Shown: one piece after another, positions 54,545 to 63,439 of the stretch
Layout of the letters: each line of letters starts with the position of its first letter
Numbering within the stretch: position 1 is the first letter of the stretch
Assembly (NCBI GenBank): GCA_019749945.1
Contig: JAIEPF010000020.1
Span: 1 to 64,000 of the forward strand
Length of the DNA: 64,000 nucleotides
Direction: 5' to 3'
From: Burkholderiales bacterium
GTDB lineage: Bacteria; Pseudomonadota; Gammaproteobacteria; Burkholderiales; SG8-41
Made by a program: the position numbers and the translations under genes
The notes under the pieces: model-generated
Told to the model about the DNA's origin: nothing
The model's input: the letters and a program-made list of their open reading frames with translations, nothing else
Databases searched by the model: none

Positions 54545-55450
54545 ATGTTCGGTAAAACCCGGATGCACGGCCCGTGGTGGCTCTCGGGCGCCGCGCATTT
54601 CATCATCATCGTCATTGCGCTCAAGCTGGAGACACCCGCGGCCTGGCCCTGGGCCTTGCTGGCGATGTGTGGCGTCAGTTTTTTTGCCTGGCTGGGCAAT
54701 TACCGCCGTTACCGCCAGATTCACGACCTGCCCACCTCCAAGGTCGCTTCCGCCGCGCAGGGTTATGTCGAACTCGTAGGGCGCGGCGAACTGCTCGACG
54801 GCACTCCCGTCATCAGCCGGCTGGGCGGGCGGCACTGCTGCTGGTATCACTATCAGATCGAGGAGGAAAAATCCGACAACAAATGGGAAACCATTGAACA
54901 AGGCAGCAGCGTCGATCATTTCCTGCTGGTCGATGATACCGGCCGCTGCGTGATCTCGCCCGAAGGCGCGGAAGTCGTCACCGGCGATCATCGTTCATGG
55001 CGCGAAGGCCGCTACCGTTACAGCGAATGGCTGCTGCTGCCGTCGACGGTGCTCTACGCGCTGGGCGAATTCGTCACCCACAGCGGCAATGTCTCGGCGC
55101 AGGCGGATGAGCGCGAAGAAATCCGCCTGCTGATCGATGACTGGAAACGCGACCGGAAAACGCTGAACGAACGCTTCGACCTGAACCGCGACGGCACCAT
55201 CGACCTCAAGGAATGGGAACTGGCGCGCCTGCAGGCGGCGCGCGAAATCCGCAAACAGCGCGCCGGACAGATGAACAACAAGGTCGAAGGCGTGCACCTC
55301 TTGCGCCAGCCGCGCGACAAACGCCTGTTCCTGCTCGCCAATGAAATGCCCGACGCGCTGGGCCGACGCTACCTGCTGTGGAGCCTTTTCCATCTGGCTG
55401 TCATGATCGCGACCGGCGTCGGCAGCCTGATCTTGTTCGGCGTAAAATAA
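54545..55450 (+). CDS. GIDE-domain membrane protein with an EF-hand-like loop
   Basis: A 301-residue protein with two N-terminal transmembrane segments and one at the C-terminus (HLAVMIATGVGSLILFG). The middle resembles the GIDE/MULAN (E3 ligase-like) domain: KVASAAQGYVELVGRGELLDGTPVISRLGG-type order, HCCWYHYQIEEE, then FLLVDDTGRCVISPEGAEV. A loop DLNRDGTIDLKEWE (about 215-228) fits an EF-hand. There is no RING finger, so ubiquitin ligase activity is not expected. It follows lemA by 29 bases. Confidence 0.8.
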   Translation: MFGKTRMHGPWWLSGAAHFIIIVIALKLETPAAWPWALLAMCGVSFFAWLGNYRRYRQIHDLPTSKVASAAQGYVELVGRGELLDGTPVISRLGGRHCCWYHYQIEEEKSDNKWETIEQGSSVDHFLLVDDTGRCVISPEGAEVVTGDHRSWREGRYRYSEWLLLPSTVLYALGEFVTHSGNVSAQADEREEIRLLIDDWKRDRKTLNERFDLNRDGTIDLKEWELARLQAAREIRKQRAGQMNNKVEGVHLLRQPRDKRLFLLANEMPDALGRRYLLWSLFHLAVMIATGVGSLILFGVK

Positions 55451-55456
55451 TATAAT

Positions 55457-55472
55457 AAAATCAAATACTTAT
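55457..55472 (+). repeat. AT-rich interspersed word, copy 5
   Basis: Exact AAAATCAAATACTTAT, the second perfect copy, ending one base before the ATG at 55474 and occupying the place where a ribosome-binding site would be. Confidence 0.7.
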
Positions 55473-55473
55473 A

Positions 55474-56361
55474 ATGGGCGCACTGATGAACGATCACCAT
55501 ATCACCGGCCTCAACAGCCGCGGTTTCCACAAACTGCATTACACCGACTGGGGCGACCCTTTGAGCCCGCGCGTGGTGATCTGTGTACACGGCCTGACCC
55601 GTCAGTGCCGCGATTTCGATGCACTGGCCGCGGCGCTGCAAAACGATCTGCGCGTGGTCTCAATCAGCATCGCCGGCCGCGGCAAAAGCGACTGGCTGCC
55701 CAATGCCGACGATTACAGTTATCCGCAGTACATGGCCGACATGACGGCCTTGATGGCACGCGTCACCGCCGCCGGAGCCGGCGATATTTCCTGGGTCGGC
55801 ACCTCGATGGGCGGCATGCTCGGCATGCTGCTCGCCGCGCAGCCCAACACCCCGATCCGGCGCCTGGTGCTGAACGACATCGGCGCCGTCATCCCGAAGG
55901 AATCCATGGCACGCATCGGCGCCTATGTCAGCAAGATACTGCGCTTCCAGAGCCTGCAGGAGACCGAAGCCTGGCTGCGCGTGACCCTCGCCCCGTTCGG
56001 GCCGCTGACCGATGCGCAATGGCGGCATCTGACCGTACACAATTCAAAACAGCACGACGACGGCAGCTGGAGCATGAACTACGATCCGGCGATTGCGCTG
56101 CCTTTCCAGAAAGCGCAGTCCCGCGATATCGAGCTGTGGAATTACTACGATGCGATCCGCTGTCCCACGCTGCTGCTGCGCGGCGAGCAGTCGGATGTAC
56201 TGCCAAAAGACATTGCCGTGCAAATGACCCAGCGCGGACCGCGGCCGGCACTGGTCGAATTCGAAGGCATCGGCCACGCGCCGGCGCTGATGAGCGATGA
56301 CCAGATCCGGGTCCTGCGGAATTTCCTGCTGCAGGATCAGGCTGCGCTGACCAGGAGATAA
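55474..56361 (+). CDS. Alpha/beta hydrolase
   Basis: A 295-residue alpha/beta-fold hydrolase. Oxyanion motif VICVHGLTRQCRDF, nucleophile serine in GTSMGGMLG, a late aspartate region RGEQSDVLP and the histidine in EGIGHAPAL make a complete triad. The start may be 55474 or ATG 55486 (MNDHHITG); neither has a Shine-Dalgarno because the AT-rich word lies there. Substrate is unknown. It is downstream of the GIDE gene and upstream of the acyltransferase gene. Confidence 0.87.
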   Translation: MGALMNDHHITGLNSRGFHKLHYTDWGDPLSPRVVICVHGLTRQCRDFDALAAALQNDLRVVSISIAGRGKSDWLPNADDYSYPQYMADMTALMARVTAAGAGDISWVGTSMGGMLGMLLAAQPNTPIRRLVLNDIGAVIPKESMARIGAYVSKILRFQSLQETEAWLRVTLAPFGPLTDAQWRHLTVHNSKQHDDGSWSMNYDPAIALPFQKAQSRDIELWNYYDAIRCPTLLLRGEQSDVLPKDIAVQMTQRGPRPALVEFEGIGHAPALMSDDQIRVLRNFLLQDQAALTRR

Positions 56362-56376
56362 AAGGGGGTAAAGGGC

Positions 56377-57120
56377 ATGTTGCTGCTGCTGCGATGGCTG
56401 CGGAAATTGCTGGGCTGGGTCGATTTCATCCTGGTCAGCCTGCTGGTCTATCTGCTGGCCTGGCTGCCCTGGCCCGGCAAACATCCGGTGGCGCGCCTGT
56501 TTCCCGTCTGGTGCAGGGCTTTCGTGCGGGCGCTTGACGTCGACATCCGCGTCCATCAGAAAAATCGCCGGCGCCTGCCGCAGCACTACATACTCATCGC
56601 CAATCATCCCTCGGCTTTCGAGGACATCGGCATCCCTGCGGTATTCAACGTGGTGTCACTGGCCAAGCTCCAGGTGCAGGACTGGTTCATCGCAGGGCGC
56701 ATCGCCAGAAAGGCGGGCACGCTGTTCGTGGATCGCGACAATCCGGAATCGCGGCAGCAGGTCATCCAGACCATGGTGGAGGCCGTCAACGCCGGCCGCA
56801 ACATCGCGCTCTACCCTGAAGGCGGCTGCAAGGGACGGCGCCTGTTCAAGGAATTCAAATCCGGGGCCTTCGATGTCTCGATCCGCACCGGCGTCCCGAT
56901 CCTGCCGGTATTCCTGCACTATGAAGCGCAGGACGATTTCGAGTGGCAGCCCCCCTACACGCTGCCGGACAAGATCCGGCACTTCATTTCTGCGGCAAAC
57001 AACCGCGCCAATTACTATGTGTACGACCCGCTGGATCCCAAAGACTATGCCGACAAATATGCGATGAAGGCGGCGGCGTATGCCTTGTACGTCCGCTGGA
57101 ATGCACAGTACCTGGAGTAA
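56377..57120 (+). CDS. 1-acyl-sn-glycerol-3-phosphate acyltransferase family protein
   Basis: A 247-residue PlsC-type enzyme with an N-terminal membrane helix. The usual HX4D motif appears as NHPSAFED, in which glutamate rather than aspartate lies four residues after the catalytic histidine's first neighbour. Downstream elements YPEGGCKGRR and VPILPVFLHY fit the family. Substrate (lysophosphatidate or another acyl acceptor) is not certain. It is the last gene of the lemA run and converges with the kinase gene. Confidence 0.82.
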   Translation: MLLLLRWLRKLLGWVDFILVSLLVYLLAWLPWPGKHPVARLFPVWCRAFVRALDVDIRVHQKNRRRLPQHYILIANHPSAFEDIGIPAVFNVVSLAKLQVQDWFIAGRIARKAGTLFVDRDNPESRQQVIQTMVEAVNAGRNIALYPEGGCKGRRLFKEFKSGAFDVSIRTGVPILPVFLHYEAQDDFEWQPPYTLPDKIRHFISAANNRANYYVYDPLDPKDYADKYAMKAAAYALYVRWNAQYLE

Positions 57121-57134
57121 GTAAGGCAGCCTGC

Positions 57135-58604
57135 TCAGCGCGGCGGCACCGGGCGCCGTCCCTCCTGCTGCATGCGCCGCAGATCGGCGAATTCCTGCGT
57201 CGAGATGCGCCCGTCGCCGTCGCGGTCGACACGGCTGAATTCGCGCGTTATAAACGGAAAACGCCCTTCCACTTCCGCCGGCGACAGATAACCATCACCG
57301 TCGCGGTCTGCCGCACGGAAATCCGCCCGCACACGATCCGGCACCAGCTCCGGCCGCGGCGGTCGTTCGCGCGGATCGGCATCGGGTGTGACTTCACGCG
57401 ACTGCAATACATCGCCGCTGCGCGGTGCTGCGGATTCCACGGCCGGTGCGGCTTCTGCTGCCGCTGCGGGGGATGGCTCGGCCGGCGTCTGCGCCGGGGG
57501 CGGCGTCACTGCGGTTGCGGTTTGCGGCGGGGCTTGCGCATTGCGCCTGTGCCAGTCGATGCCCACCAGCAGGGCCAGCACCAGCAACAAGCCCAGGCCC
57601 AGATGGCGCCAGCCCGCGCCCGGATCGGAGCGCGGCTGCAGGGGGCGCGGCGGAGGTCGGGTAACGGCGGCGGGTGCGGCCGCCGACGCCGCAGCTCGCG
57701 GCGCAGCGGCTGTCGCCGGCAGCAGTTGCGCCTGCGCTTCGAACGCCGCCCGCCATTCCGCAACGTTTTGCGGGCGCAGTTCCGCCTGCACCTTCATCCC
57801 CCACTCGATGGCGCGCAACAAGGGTTCGCTGTAACGGCCGCGCGCGCCAGCCAGCGCCTGCGCCACGCTGTCATTCTGCAGGCGGCTGACGGCATCCGGC
57901 GGATTTTTGTCGGTCACCACGCGGAACAGCACGCCGGCCATGGCGTAGAGGTCGGTCCACGGCCCCTGCCTGCCGTCGGTCGCATATTGTTCCAGCGGCG
58001 CGAACCCCGGCGTCAGCACGGCGGTCATGCCGTGGCTGCCGCCGATGTTGGCGCGCGCCGCGCCGAAATCGAGCAGCACGGGGCTGCCGTTGCTGCGGAT
58101 GAAAATATTGCCGGGCTTGATGTCGCGATGGAGGAATTTCGCGGCATGCACCGCCGCAAGGCCATCGAGCAGCGGCAGCAGGATGCGCCGCAAATCGGCC
58201 TCGGGCGGCTGCGGCGTGCGTTTCAGCATCTCGCTCAGCGATACGCCCTCTTCGTAATCCATCACCATATAGCCGGTGCCGTTGGATTCGAAATAGCGGT
58301 TGACGCGCACGATGTGCGGATGGCTGAAACGCGCCAGCGTGCGCGCTTCCTGGATGAACCGGTCGAGGCCCCACTGGTAGTCGTTGCGGTGATCGGTGGA
58401 CACCGGCACCACGCTGCCGTCGAGTGCGCGCACCGCGAGGTCGCCGGGCAGGTATTCCTTGATCGCGACCTGTTTGTCGAGATGGCTGTCCCGCGCCAGA
58501 TAGGTGATGCCGAAACCGCCGATGCCGAGCACCGACTCGAGCCGGTATTCGCCCAGCGTCGTGCTCAGATCAAGCGCATTGCGGTAGACGGTCGCGTCGC
58601 TCAT
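57135..58604 (-). CDS. Ser/Thr protein kinase with transmembrane segment and EF-hands
   Basis: A 489-residue Hanks-type kinase. Residues about 18-285 form the kinase: glycine loop GIGGFGITYLA, lysine in VAIKEYLP, HRDIKPGNIFI and DFGAAR. A Pro/Ala linker leads to one transmembrane segment (about 340-356, LGLGLLLVLALLVGI). The outer part has a Pro-rich stretch and two EF-hand loops, DRDGDGYLSPAE and DRDGDGRISTQEF. The layout suggests a calcium-sensing or structural external domain. It lies 23 bases downstream of the DsbA-like gene. Confidence 0.85.
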   Translation of the reverse strand: MSDATVYRNALDLSTTLGEYRLESVLGIGGFGITYLARDSHLDKQVAIKEYLPGDLAVRALDGSVVPVSTDHRNDYQWGLDRFIQEARTLARFSHPHIVRVNRYFESNGTGYMVMDYEEGVSLSEMLKRTPQPPEADLRRILLPLLDGLAAVHAAKFLHRDIKPGNIFIRSNGSPVLLDFGAARANIGGSHGMTAVLTPGFAPLEQYATDGRQGPWTDLYAMAGVLFRVVTDKNPPDAVSRLQNDSVAQALAGARGRYSEPLLRAIEWGMKVQAELRPQNVAEWRAAFEAQAQLLPATAAAPRAAASAAAPAAVTRPPPRPLQPRSDPGAGWRHLGLGLLLVLALLVGIDWHRRNAQAPPQTATAVTPPPAQTPAEPSPAAAAEAAPAVESAAPRSGDVLQSREVTPDADPRERPPRPELVPDRVRADFRAADRDGDGYLSPAEVEGRFPFITREFSRVDRDGDGRISTQEFADLRRMQQEGRRPVPPR

Positions 58605-58627
58605 GGCTGCCGGGGATCACCGCTGTG

Positions 58628-59287
58628 TCATGTGCCCGGGACTCTATCACGCGCCTGCTGCATCGCCTGCAGCAGGACTTCCGGATCCTGCGCCCCCGAC
58701 AGGCCGATGGTTCTGTTGAAAATAAAAAACGGCACGCCCTCGATGCCGGCCTGGCGCGCCTCGATGTCCGCGCTGCGGATCACGTCGGCATCCGCTCCGC
58801 TCACCAGATATTTCAAGGCTTCGTCACGATCGAGCCCGGCCTGTGCCGCGTAATCGGCGAGCACGGCGTTGTCGGTCAGGTTGGCGCCTTCGATGAAATA
58901 GGCCCGGAACAGCGCTTCCGCCAGCGCATCCTGTTTGCCAAGTTCACCGGCATGATGCAGCAGGCGATGCGCCTTCACCGTGTTCGGCTGCACGGTGATT
59001 TTTTCAAACTGCATGTCGAGCCCGATGCTTTTGCCGACCTGCGCCACGCGCTGGTAACGGCTGTGGTCCCTGTCGCCAAACTTGCGCCGGATGTATTCCA
59101 GGCGCGGAATGCCGGATTCCGGCAGGTCGGGATTCAACTGGAATGGCAGCCAGCGCACGGCCGGCGGCTCTTCATCGGGATACAGTTCAGCGAACTGTTT
59201 GAGCGCGGCTTCCAGCTTGCGCTTGCCGATGAAGCACCAGGGTCAAACCACGTCGGACACGATGTCGATGCTGATGCGCTTGTTCAT
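58628..59287 (-). CDS. DsbA/FrnE-like oxidoreductase with in-frame TGA at the catalytic position (candidate selenoprotein)
   Basis: Reading from ATG 59287, with AGGAG upstream, gives MNKRISIDIVSDVV, then TGA (59243-59245), then PWCFIGKRKLE and an intact remainder to 58628. Without the TGA the protein has 219 residues, the usual size of FrnE/DsbA-family thiol oxidoreductases. The TGA stands where the family has the first cysteine of CPWC, so the motif would be UPWC (residue 15). The cis-proline loop GVPFFIFN is present. A normal ribosome site and clean sequence elsewhere favour selenocysteine over decay, but a point mutation cannot be excluded. If the TGA is ignored, only a fragment from 59158 would be called. 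Confidence 0.75.
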
Positions 59288-59372
59288 GATGACTCCTGAA
59301 AACCGCGGGATCAGCCCGCGGGTAAATTATAAACCATTGTTTTTATTATTGTTTTAATCCGGGCGACAGACA

Positions 59373-60746
59373 TCAGTTGCGCAGACGGCTGAGGTCGGGC
59401 CGCCCGGCAAAAAATCCCGGCACCGACTGCAGGAAACCGGCGCTTTGTTTTTCGCTCCAGCCGCCGAACTTCGCGTTGCGGCGGAACTTGTCCTCGATGT
59501 CGGCGCGCGACAGCGGCTCCTGCACCCCGCCGCGGATATGCGGCTGGCGTTCCTCGATCACGCGGCCGTCTTTCAAGGTCATGCGCACGTGCCCGGTGTA
59601 GGCCTTCGGGTACGGATTGTTCGGATCCACCACATAACGCACCTTGGCCGCCAGCGCGAGGATGCGCGGATCGCGCACCGTCTCTTCGGTGAATGCCGCG
59701 AGCCCCGCGCCGCCGGTGACAAAGGCCACCGCGATGTTGAACGGCGCGCTGAATTTGGCCGCGTATTCGTTGGCCGGGCGGTGTTTCGACGGCAGCGGAT
59801 CCCACAGCCGGTGCACATAACCTTCCGCGGTTTCGCACAACACGTCGACCACATCCTCTGCGGCAAATCCTTTTTTCGCCAGGCGCAGCGCGCAATCGAC
59901 ATAGGGCTGGTTCATGGTGCCCGTGGCATAGGGCTTGAAGGTGATGCGCGAGGTGTACCAGTCGCTGCCGAAATCGTGCGTCAGCACCTCGTAATTGCCC
60001 GCGGTGGCGCGGGCAAAGCCGTTGAACAGGCCGTGGGTGCCCTCGAACACCGTGCGCGGGCCGAGAAAACCCTGCGCGCCGAGGCGCGCCGCCTGGATGC
60101 CCACCTGCGCCGCCCAGCCGGCGTGCAGGCGTTTGGTCCACGCGCCTTCGGCCAGGTACTCGATGATGCCGCCGGCCATGCTGCCGGCGATGCCCAGCGC
60201 ATCCACGGTCTGCTTTTTGTCCAGCCTCAGCGTGCGCGCCACCGCCAGCGTCGCCGCCATCGCGCCGAGTACGGCGGTCGGATGGAATCCGGATTTGTGG
60301 ATCGCCTTCGGAATCACCATCGACATCCGGCACAGGGTTTCAACGCCGGCGACAAACCCCGCCAGCGCATCACGCCCGTCGCAGCCAAAACGTTCAGCCG
60401 CCGCCAGCACCGCCGGCGCGATCACCGTGCTCGAATGCACCGGCCCGCCTTCAAAGGTGTCGTCAAAATCTTCGCCATGGGTCGCCGTGCCGTTGATCAG
60501 CGCCGCGGCCTCCGCCGAAAATGTATTCGCGTGTCCAATCGCCGTGCACGGGCCGCCGGCATCAACGCCGGCGATCACCGCTTTCACATAATCGGTGTTC
60601 CGCGCCGCCACGCACAGGCCGACGACATCGATCAGCAGTTCCTCGGCGCGGGCGCGCAGGGCTGCCGGCAGTTTTTCGGCGGTCAGCGCCATGGCCTGAT
60701 CGGCCAGTTTTTCGGCTACGGCTATTTCGGGCAGTTTCGCAGTCAT
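59373..60746 (-). CDS. MmgE/PrpD family protein
   Basis: A 457-residue protein of the MmgE/PrpD (2-methylcitrate dehydratase, cis-aconitate decarboxylase) family. The ATHGEDFDDTFEGGPVHSST-type N-terminal motif and ALGIAGSMAGGIIEYLAEGAWTKRLHAGWAAQ-type order are present. No propionate genes are nearby. Adjacent TctABC-type genes suggest metabolism of an imported carboxylate, by inference. Confidence 0.87.
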   Translation of the reverse strand: MTAKLPEIAVAEKLADQAMALTAEKLPAALRARAEELLIDVVGLCVAARNTDYVKAVIAGVDAGGPCTAIGHANTFSAEAAALINGTATHGEDFDDTFEGGPVHSSTVIAPAVLAAAERFGCDGRDALAGFVAGVETLCRMSMVIPKAIHKSGFHPTAVLGAMAATLAVARTLRLDKKQTVDALGIAGSMAGGIIEYLAEGAWTKRLHAGWAAQVGIQAARLGAQGFLGPRTVFEGTHGLFNGFARATAGNYEVLTHDFGSDWYTSRITFKPYATGTMNQPYVDCALRLAKKGFAAEDVVDVLCETAEGYVHRLWDPLPSKHRPANEYAAKFSAPFNIAVAFVTGGAGLAAFTEETVRDPRILALAAKVRYVVDPNNPYPKAYTGHVRMTLKDGRVIEERQPHIRGGVQEPLSRADIEDKFRRNAKFGGWSEKQSAGFLQSVPGFFAGRPDLSRLRN

Positions 60747-60773
60747 CGGTATTCAGCCAGTCTGATGCAATTA

Positions 60774-60798
60774 AAGAAAACGGGGGTTCACACCCCCG
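60774..60798 (-). terminator. Terminator after the Bug/TctC receptor gene
   Basis: On the minus strand CGGGGGT-gtga-ACCCCCG is followed by TTTTCTTT. It separates the tctBAC-like operon from the MmgE/PrpD gene. Confidence 0.8.
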
Positions 60799-60841
60799 CT
60801 GGAACCGCCTCCGTTGCCGGAGGCCCGTTACGGCCGGTGTT

Positions 60842-61816
60842 TCAGCGCACGACCTTGGCGCCGGCCTCGATCAGAATTTTGCGCATCTGGTCGGTATAGG
60901 TGTCAAAAAATTTGGCCAGTTCTGCCGACTTCTGGAAACCATCCTCGAACTGCTGTTCTTCCAGATACTTGCGCCAGCTTGCGGTCTTCGACAGGCGCAG
61001 GAACAGATCCTCGTAATAGGCCACCACATCCGGCGCGACACCGGGCGGCATCAGGATGCCGCGCACCTGCGGCACGTTCGGGATGTCGTAGCCGGCTTCC
61101 TTGATGGTCGGTATGTTCGGGTAGCCGGCGAGCCGTTTGTCGGAAACCTGGGCAATCACCCGCATGCCGCCGGACTTGATGTGTTCACCGGCTTCCTGCG
61201 GCTCGATCACCATCATGTTGACATGCCCGCCGAGCAGTGCTGCGATGCGCTCGCCGCCGCCCGGGAACGAGATATAGGCCCAGTTGGCGCCGGTGTCATG
61301 CATCAGCAGCTGGCGCACCACATTGTCGCGGCTGGTGATCGAACCACCGGACTGCTTCATGGTGCCCGGGGCTTTTTTCGCCGCCTCGATGAAATCCTTC
61401 AGCGTCTTGAACGGGGCATCGGCCTTCACCGCCACCAGCGCCGGCTCCAGCACCAGGCGCACCACCGGCGTCATGTCCTTGACCGTGAATTTGGCTTCGG
61501 CGCGGGTCAGCGGATTGGTCAGCCAGTTGCCGGTGAACACGGCGATGGCATGGGTATCGCCCTTTTTCTCCGCGACATAGGCCATGGCGCGCAGGCCGCC
61601 GCCGCCATCGCGGTTGTTGACCTGGAAGCGCACCGGCGCGAGGTTTTCCTTCTCGATGACCTGGGCGATGAAACGCGCCAGCACGTCGGCGCCGCCGCCG
61701 GGGCCGGTGTGGACGATGAATTCAACCGGCTTGGTCGGTTTGAACTGGGCCCAGACCGGTGCCGCAGACAACGCGGCGACACAGGCGGCGATGATGATAT
61801 TGGTGCGAACCTTCAT
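60842..61816 (-). CDS. Bug/TctC-family periplasmic receptor of a tripartite transporter
   Basis: A 324-residue receptor. I start at ATG 61816, which has GGAGG upstream. A signal peptide (IIIAACVAALSAAPVWAQ) is followed by KPVEFIVHTGPGGGADVLARFI. It is the third gene after TctB- and TctA-like genes on the same strand and probably binds the carboxylate moved by them. Confidence 0.9.
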   Translation of the reverse strand: MKVRTNIIIAACVAALSAAPVWAQFKPTKPVEFIVHTGPGGGADVLARFIAQVIEKENLAPVRFQVNNRDGGGGLRAMAYVAEKKGDTHAIAVFTGNWLTNPLTRAEAKFTVKDMTPVVRLVLEPALVAVKADAPFKTLKDFIEAAKKAPGTMKQSGGSITSRDNVVRQLLMHDTGANWAYISFPGGGERIAALLGGHVNMMVIEPQEAGEHIKSGGMRVIAQVSDKRLAGYPNIPTIKEAGYDIPNVPQVRGILMPPGVAPDVVAYYEDLFLRLSKTASWRKYLEEQQFEDGFQKSAELAKFFDTYTDQMRKILIEAGAKVVR

Positions 61817-61926
61817 TTTTATTCCTCCTCGTTTGGCAAACTCATTGAACAAAACCGGTTGACAAATTCAAACCATCAAAATCTGTGATTGCCGCACCGC
61901 GCAAAGGTTCAGCCGCTTAGGGTCTG

Positions 61927-63438
61927 TTAACCATTTTCCTCAAGCGCCTTGACCCGCCAGGCATTGGCGCGGCGGAACAGCGGCAGGCACAGCAGAATGA
62001 CGGCCAAGATCAGCATCGTCGCCGATATCGGCCTCGACACCAGTATGCCAAGGTCGCCCTGCGACATCATCAGCGACTGGCGCAGCGCACGCTCCATCGA
62101 GTCACCGAGCACCAGGCCGAGGATCAGCGGCGCCGACGGATAATCCAGCCGCCGTATCACGTAACCGAGCAGACCGAAGGCCGCCAGCATCCAGCAGTCG
62201 AACAGGCTGCTCGACACGGCGTAAACGCCGACGATCGAAATGCCGAAAATGACCGGATACAGCACGTACTCGCGCAGCTTGAGAATCTGCGCGAACAGCG
62301 GAATCAGCGGCAGGTTCAGCACCAGCAGCATGATGTTGCCGACATACATGCTCGCCACCAGCCCCCAGAACAGGTCCGGATTTTCCTGGATCATCAGCGG
62401 TCCCGGGCGCAGCCCCCACAATATGAAGGCCGCGAGCAGGATCGCCGTGGTGCCGGAACCGGGAATGCCCAGCGTCAGCAGCGGCACCATCGCGCCGCCG
62501 GTCTCCGAATTGTTGGCGCCCTCGGGCGCGGCGACCCCCTCGGGCACGCCGGTGCCGAATTTCTCCGGATGTTTCGACACAGCCTTTTCCAGGCCGTAGG
62601 AAATGAACGATGCAACCGTTGAACCCGCCCCCGGCAGCACACCGATGATGAAACCGATGATCGAGCCGTTGACAAAGGCAAAACGGCAGGCCTTGAGTTC
62701 GGCCATGGTCGGCAGCAGGTTGCGCAGCCCCTTCGGCACTGGCAGCATGGTGCCCTCGCCGCGTTTCTCCATGTTGCCGATCACCTCGCCCAGCGCAAAA
62801 ACGCCGATGGCGACAATGACGAAATCAACACCATCCAGCAGTTCCGACTGGCCGAAGGTGAAGCGCGACGCGTCGCTGAACAGATCGATGCCCATGCTGG
62901 CGATCCACAACCCGACCAGCATCGCCAGCAGCGCCTTGATCATCGATTTGCCCGCGAGCAGCACCACCATCGCCAGCCCCATGACCATCAGCGCAAAATA
63001 TTCCGGCGAGCTGAACGACAGGCCGAATCTTGCCAGCGGCGGCGCCAGCAGCATCAGGCCGACGACACCGACCGTGCCCGCGATGAAGGAGGAAATCGCG
63101 GCGATGCCCAGCGCCGCACCGGCGCGCCCCTTGCGCGCCATCTGGTAACCGTCGAGACAGGTCACCACCGACGCCGATTCGCCGGGTACGTTGAGCAGGA
63201 TCGCCGTGGTCGAGCCGCCGTATTTGGCGCCGTAATAAATGCCGGCGAGCATGATCACTGCCGTGGTCGGCGGCATGCTGAAGGTCAGCGGCAGCAGCAT
63301 CGCGATGGTCGCCGCGGGGCCCAGGCCCGGCATCACGCCCACCACCGTGCCGAGGAATACACCGACAAAACACCAGAACAGGTTGAGCGGCTGGAAGGCG
63401 ACCGCAAAACCGTGGCCGAGGCTGGTCAGGACTTCCAT
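61927..63438 (-). CDS. TctA-family large permease subunit
   Basis: A 503-residue membrane protein of the tripartite tricarboxylate transporter family with about 12 transmembrane segments. I start at ATG 63438, one base from the TctB-like stop. Hallmarks are GVMPGLGPAATIAMLLP, YYGAKYGGSTTAILLNVPGESASVVTCLDGYQ-type order and LTLGIPGSGTTAILLAAF. It is the ion-coupled translocator. Confidence 0.92.
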   Translation of the reverse strand: MEVLTSLGHGFAVAFQPLNLFWCFVGVFLGTVVGVMPGLGPAATIAMLLPLTFSMPPTTAVIMLAGIYYGAKYGGSTTAILLNVPGESASVVTCLDGYQMARKGRAGAALGIAAISSFIAGTVGVVGLMLLAPPLARFGLSFSSPEYFALMVMGLAMVVLLAGKSMIKALLAMLVGLWIASMGIDLFSDASRFTFGQSELLDGVDFVIVAIGVFALGEVIGNMEKRGEGTMLPVPKGLRNLLPTMAELKACRFAFVNGSIIGFIIGVLPGAGSTVASFISYGLEKAVSKHPEKFGTGVPEGVAAPEGANNSETGGAMVPLLTLGIPGSGTTAILLAAFILWGLRPGPLMIQENPDLFWGLVASMYVGNIMLLVLNLPLIPLFAQILKLREYVLYPVIFGISIVGVYAVSSSLFDCWMLAAFGLLGYVIRRLDYPSAPLILGLVLGDSMERALRQSLMMSQGDLGILVSRPISATMLILAVILLCLPLFRRANAWRVKALEENG

Positions 63439-63439
63439 G

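Noticed and set aside
56943..58853. Plus-strand frame of 636 codons opposite the kinase gene
   Set aside because: It is antisense to kinase motifs in the right order and low in complexity.
58628..59158. Short DsbA-like protein starting after the TGA
   Set aside because: It would lack the CxxC active site and has no ribosome-binding site, whereas the longer frame has both apart from the TGA.
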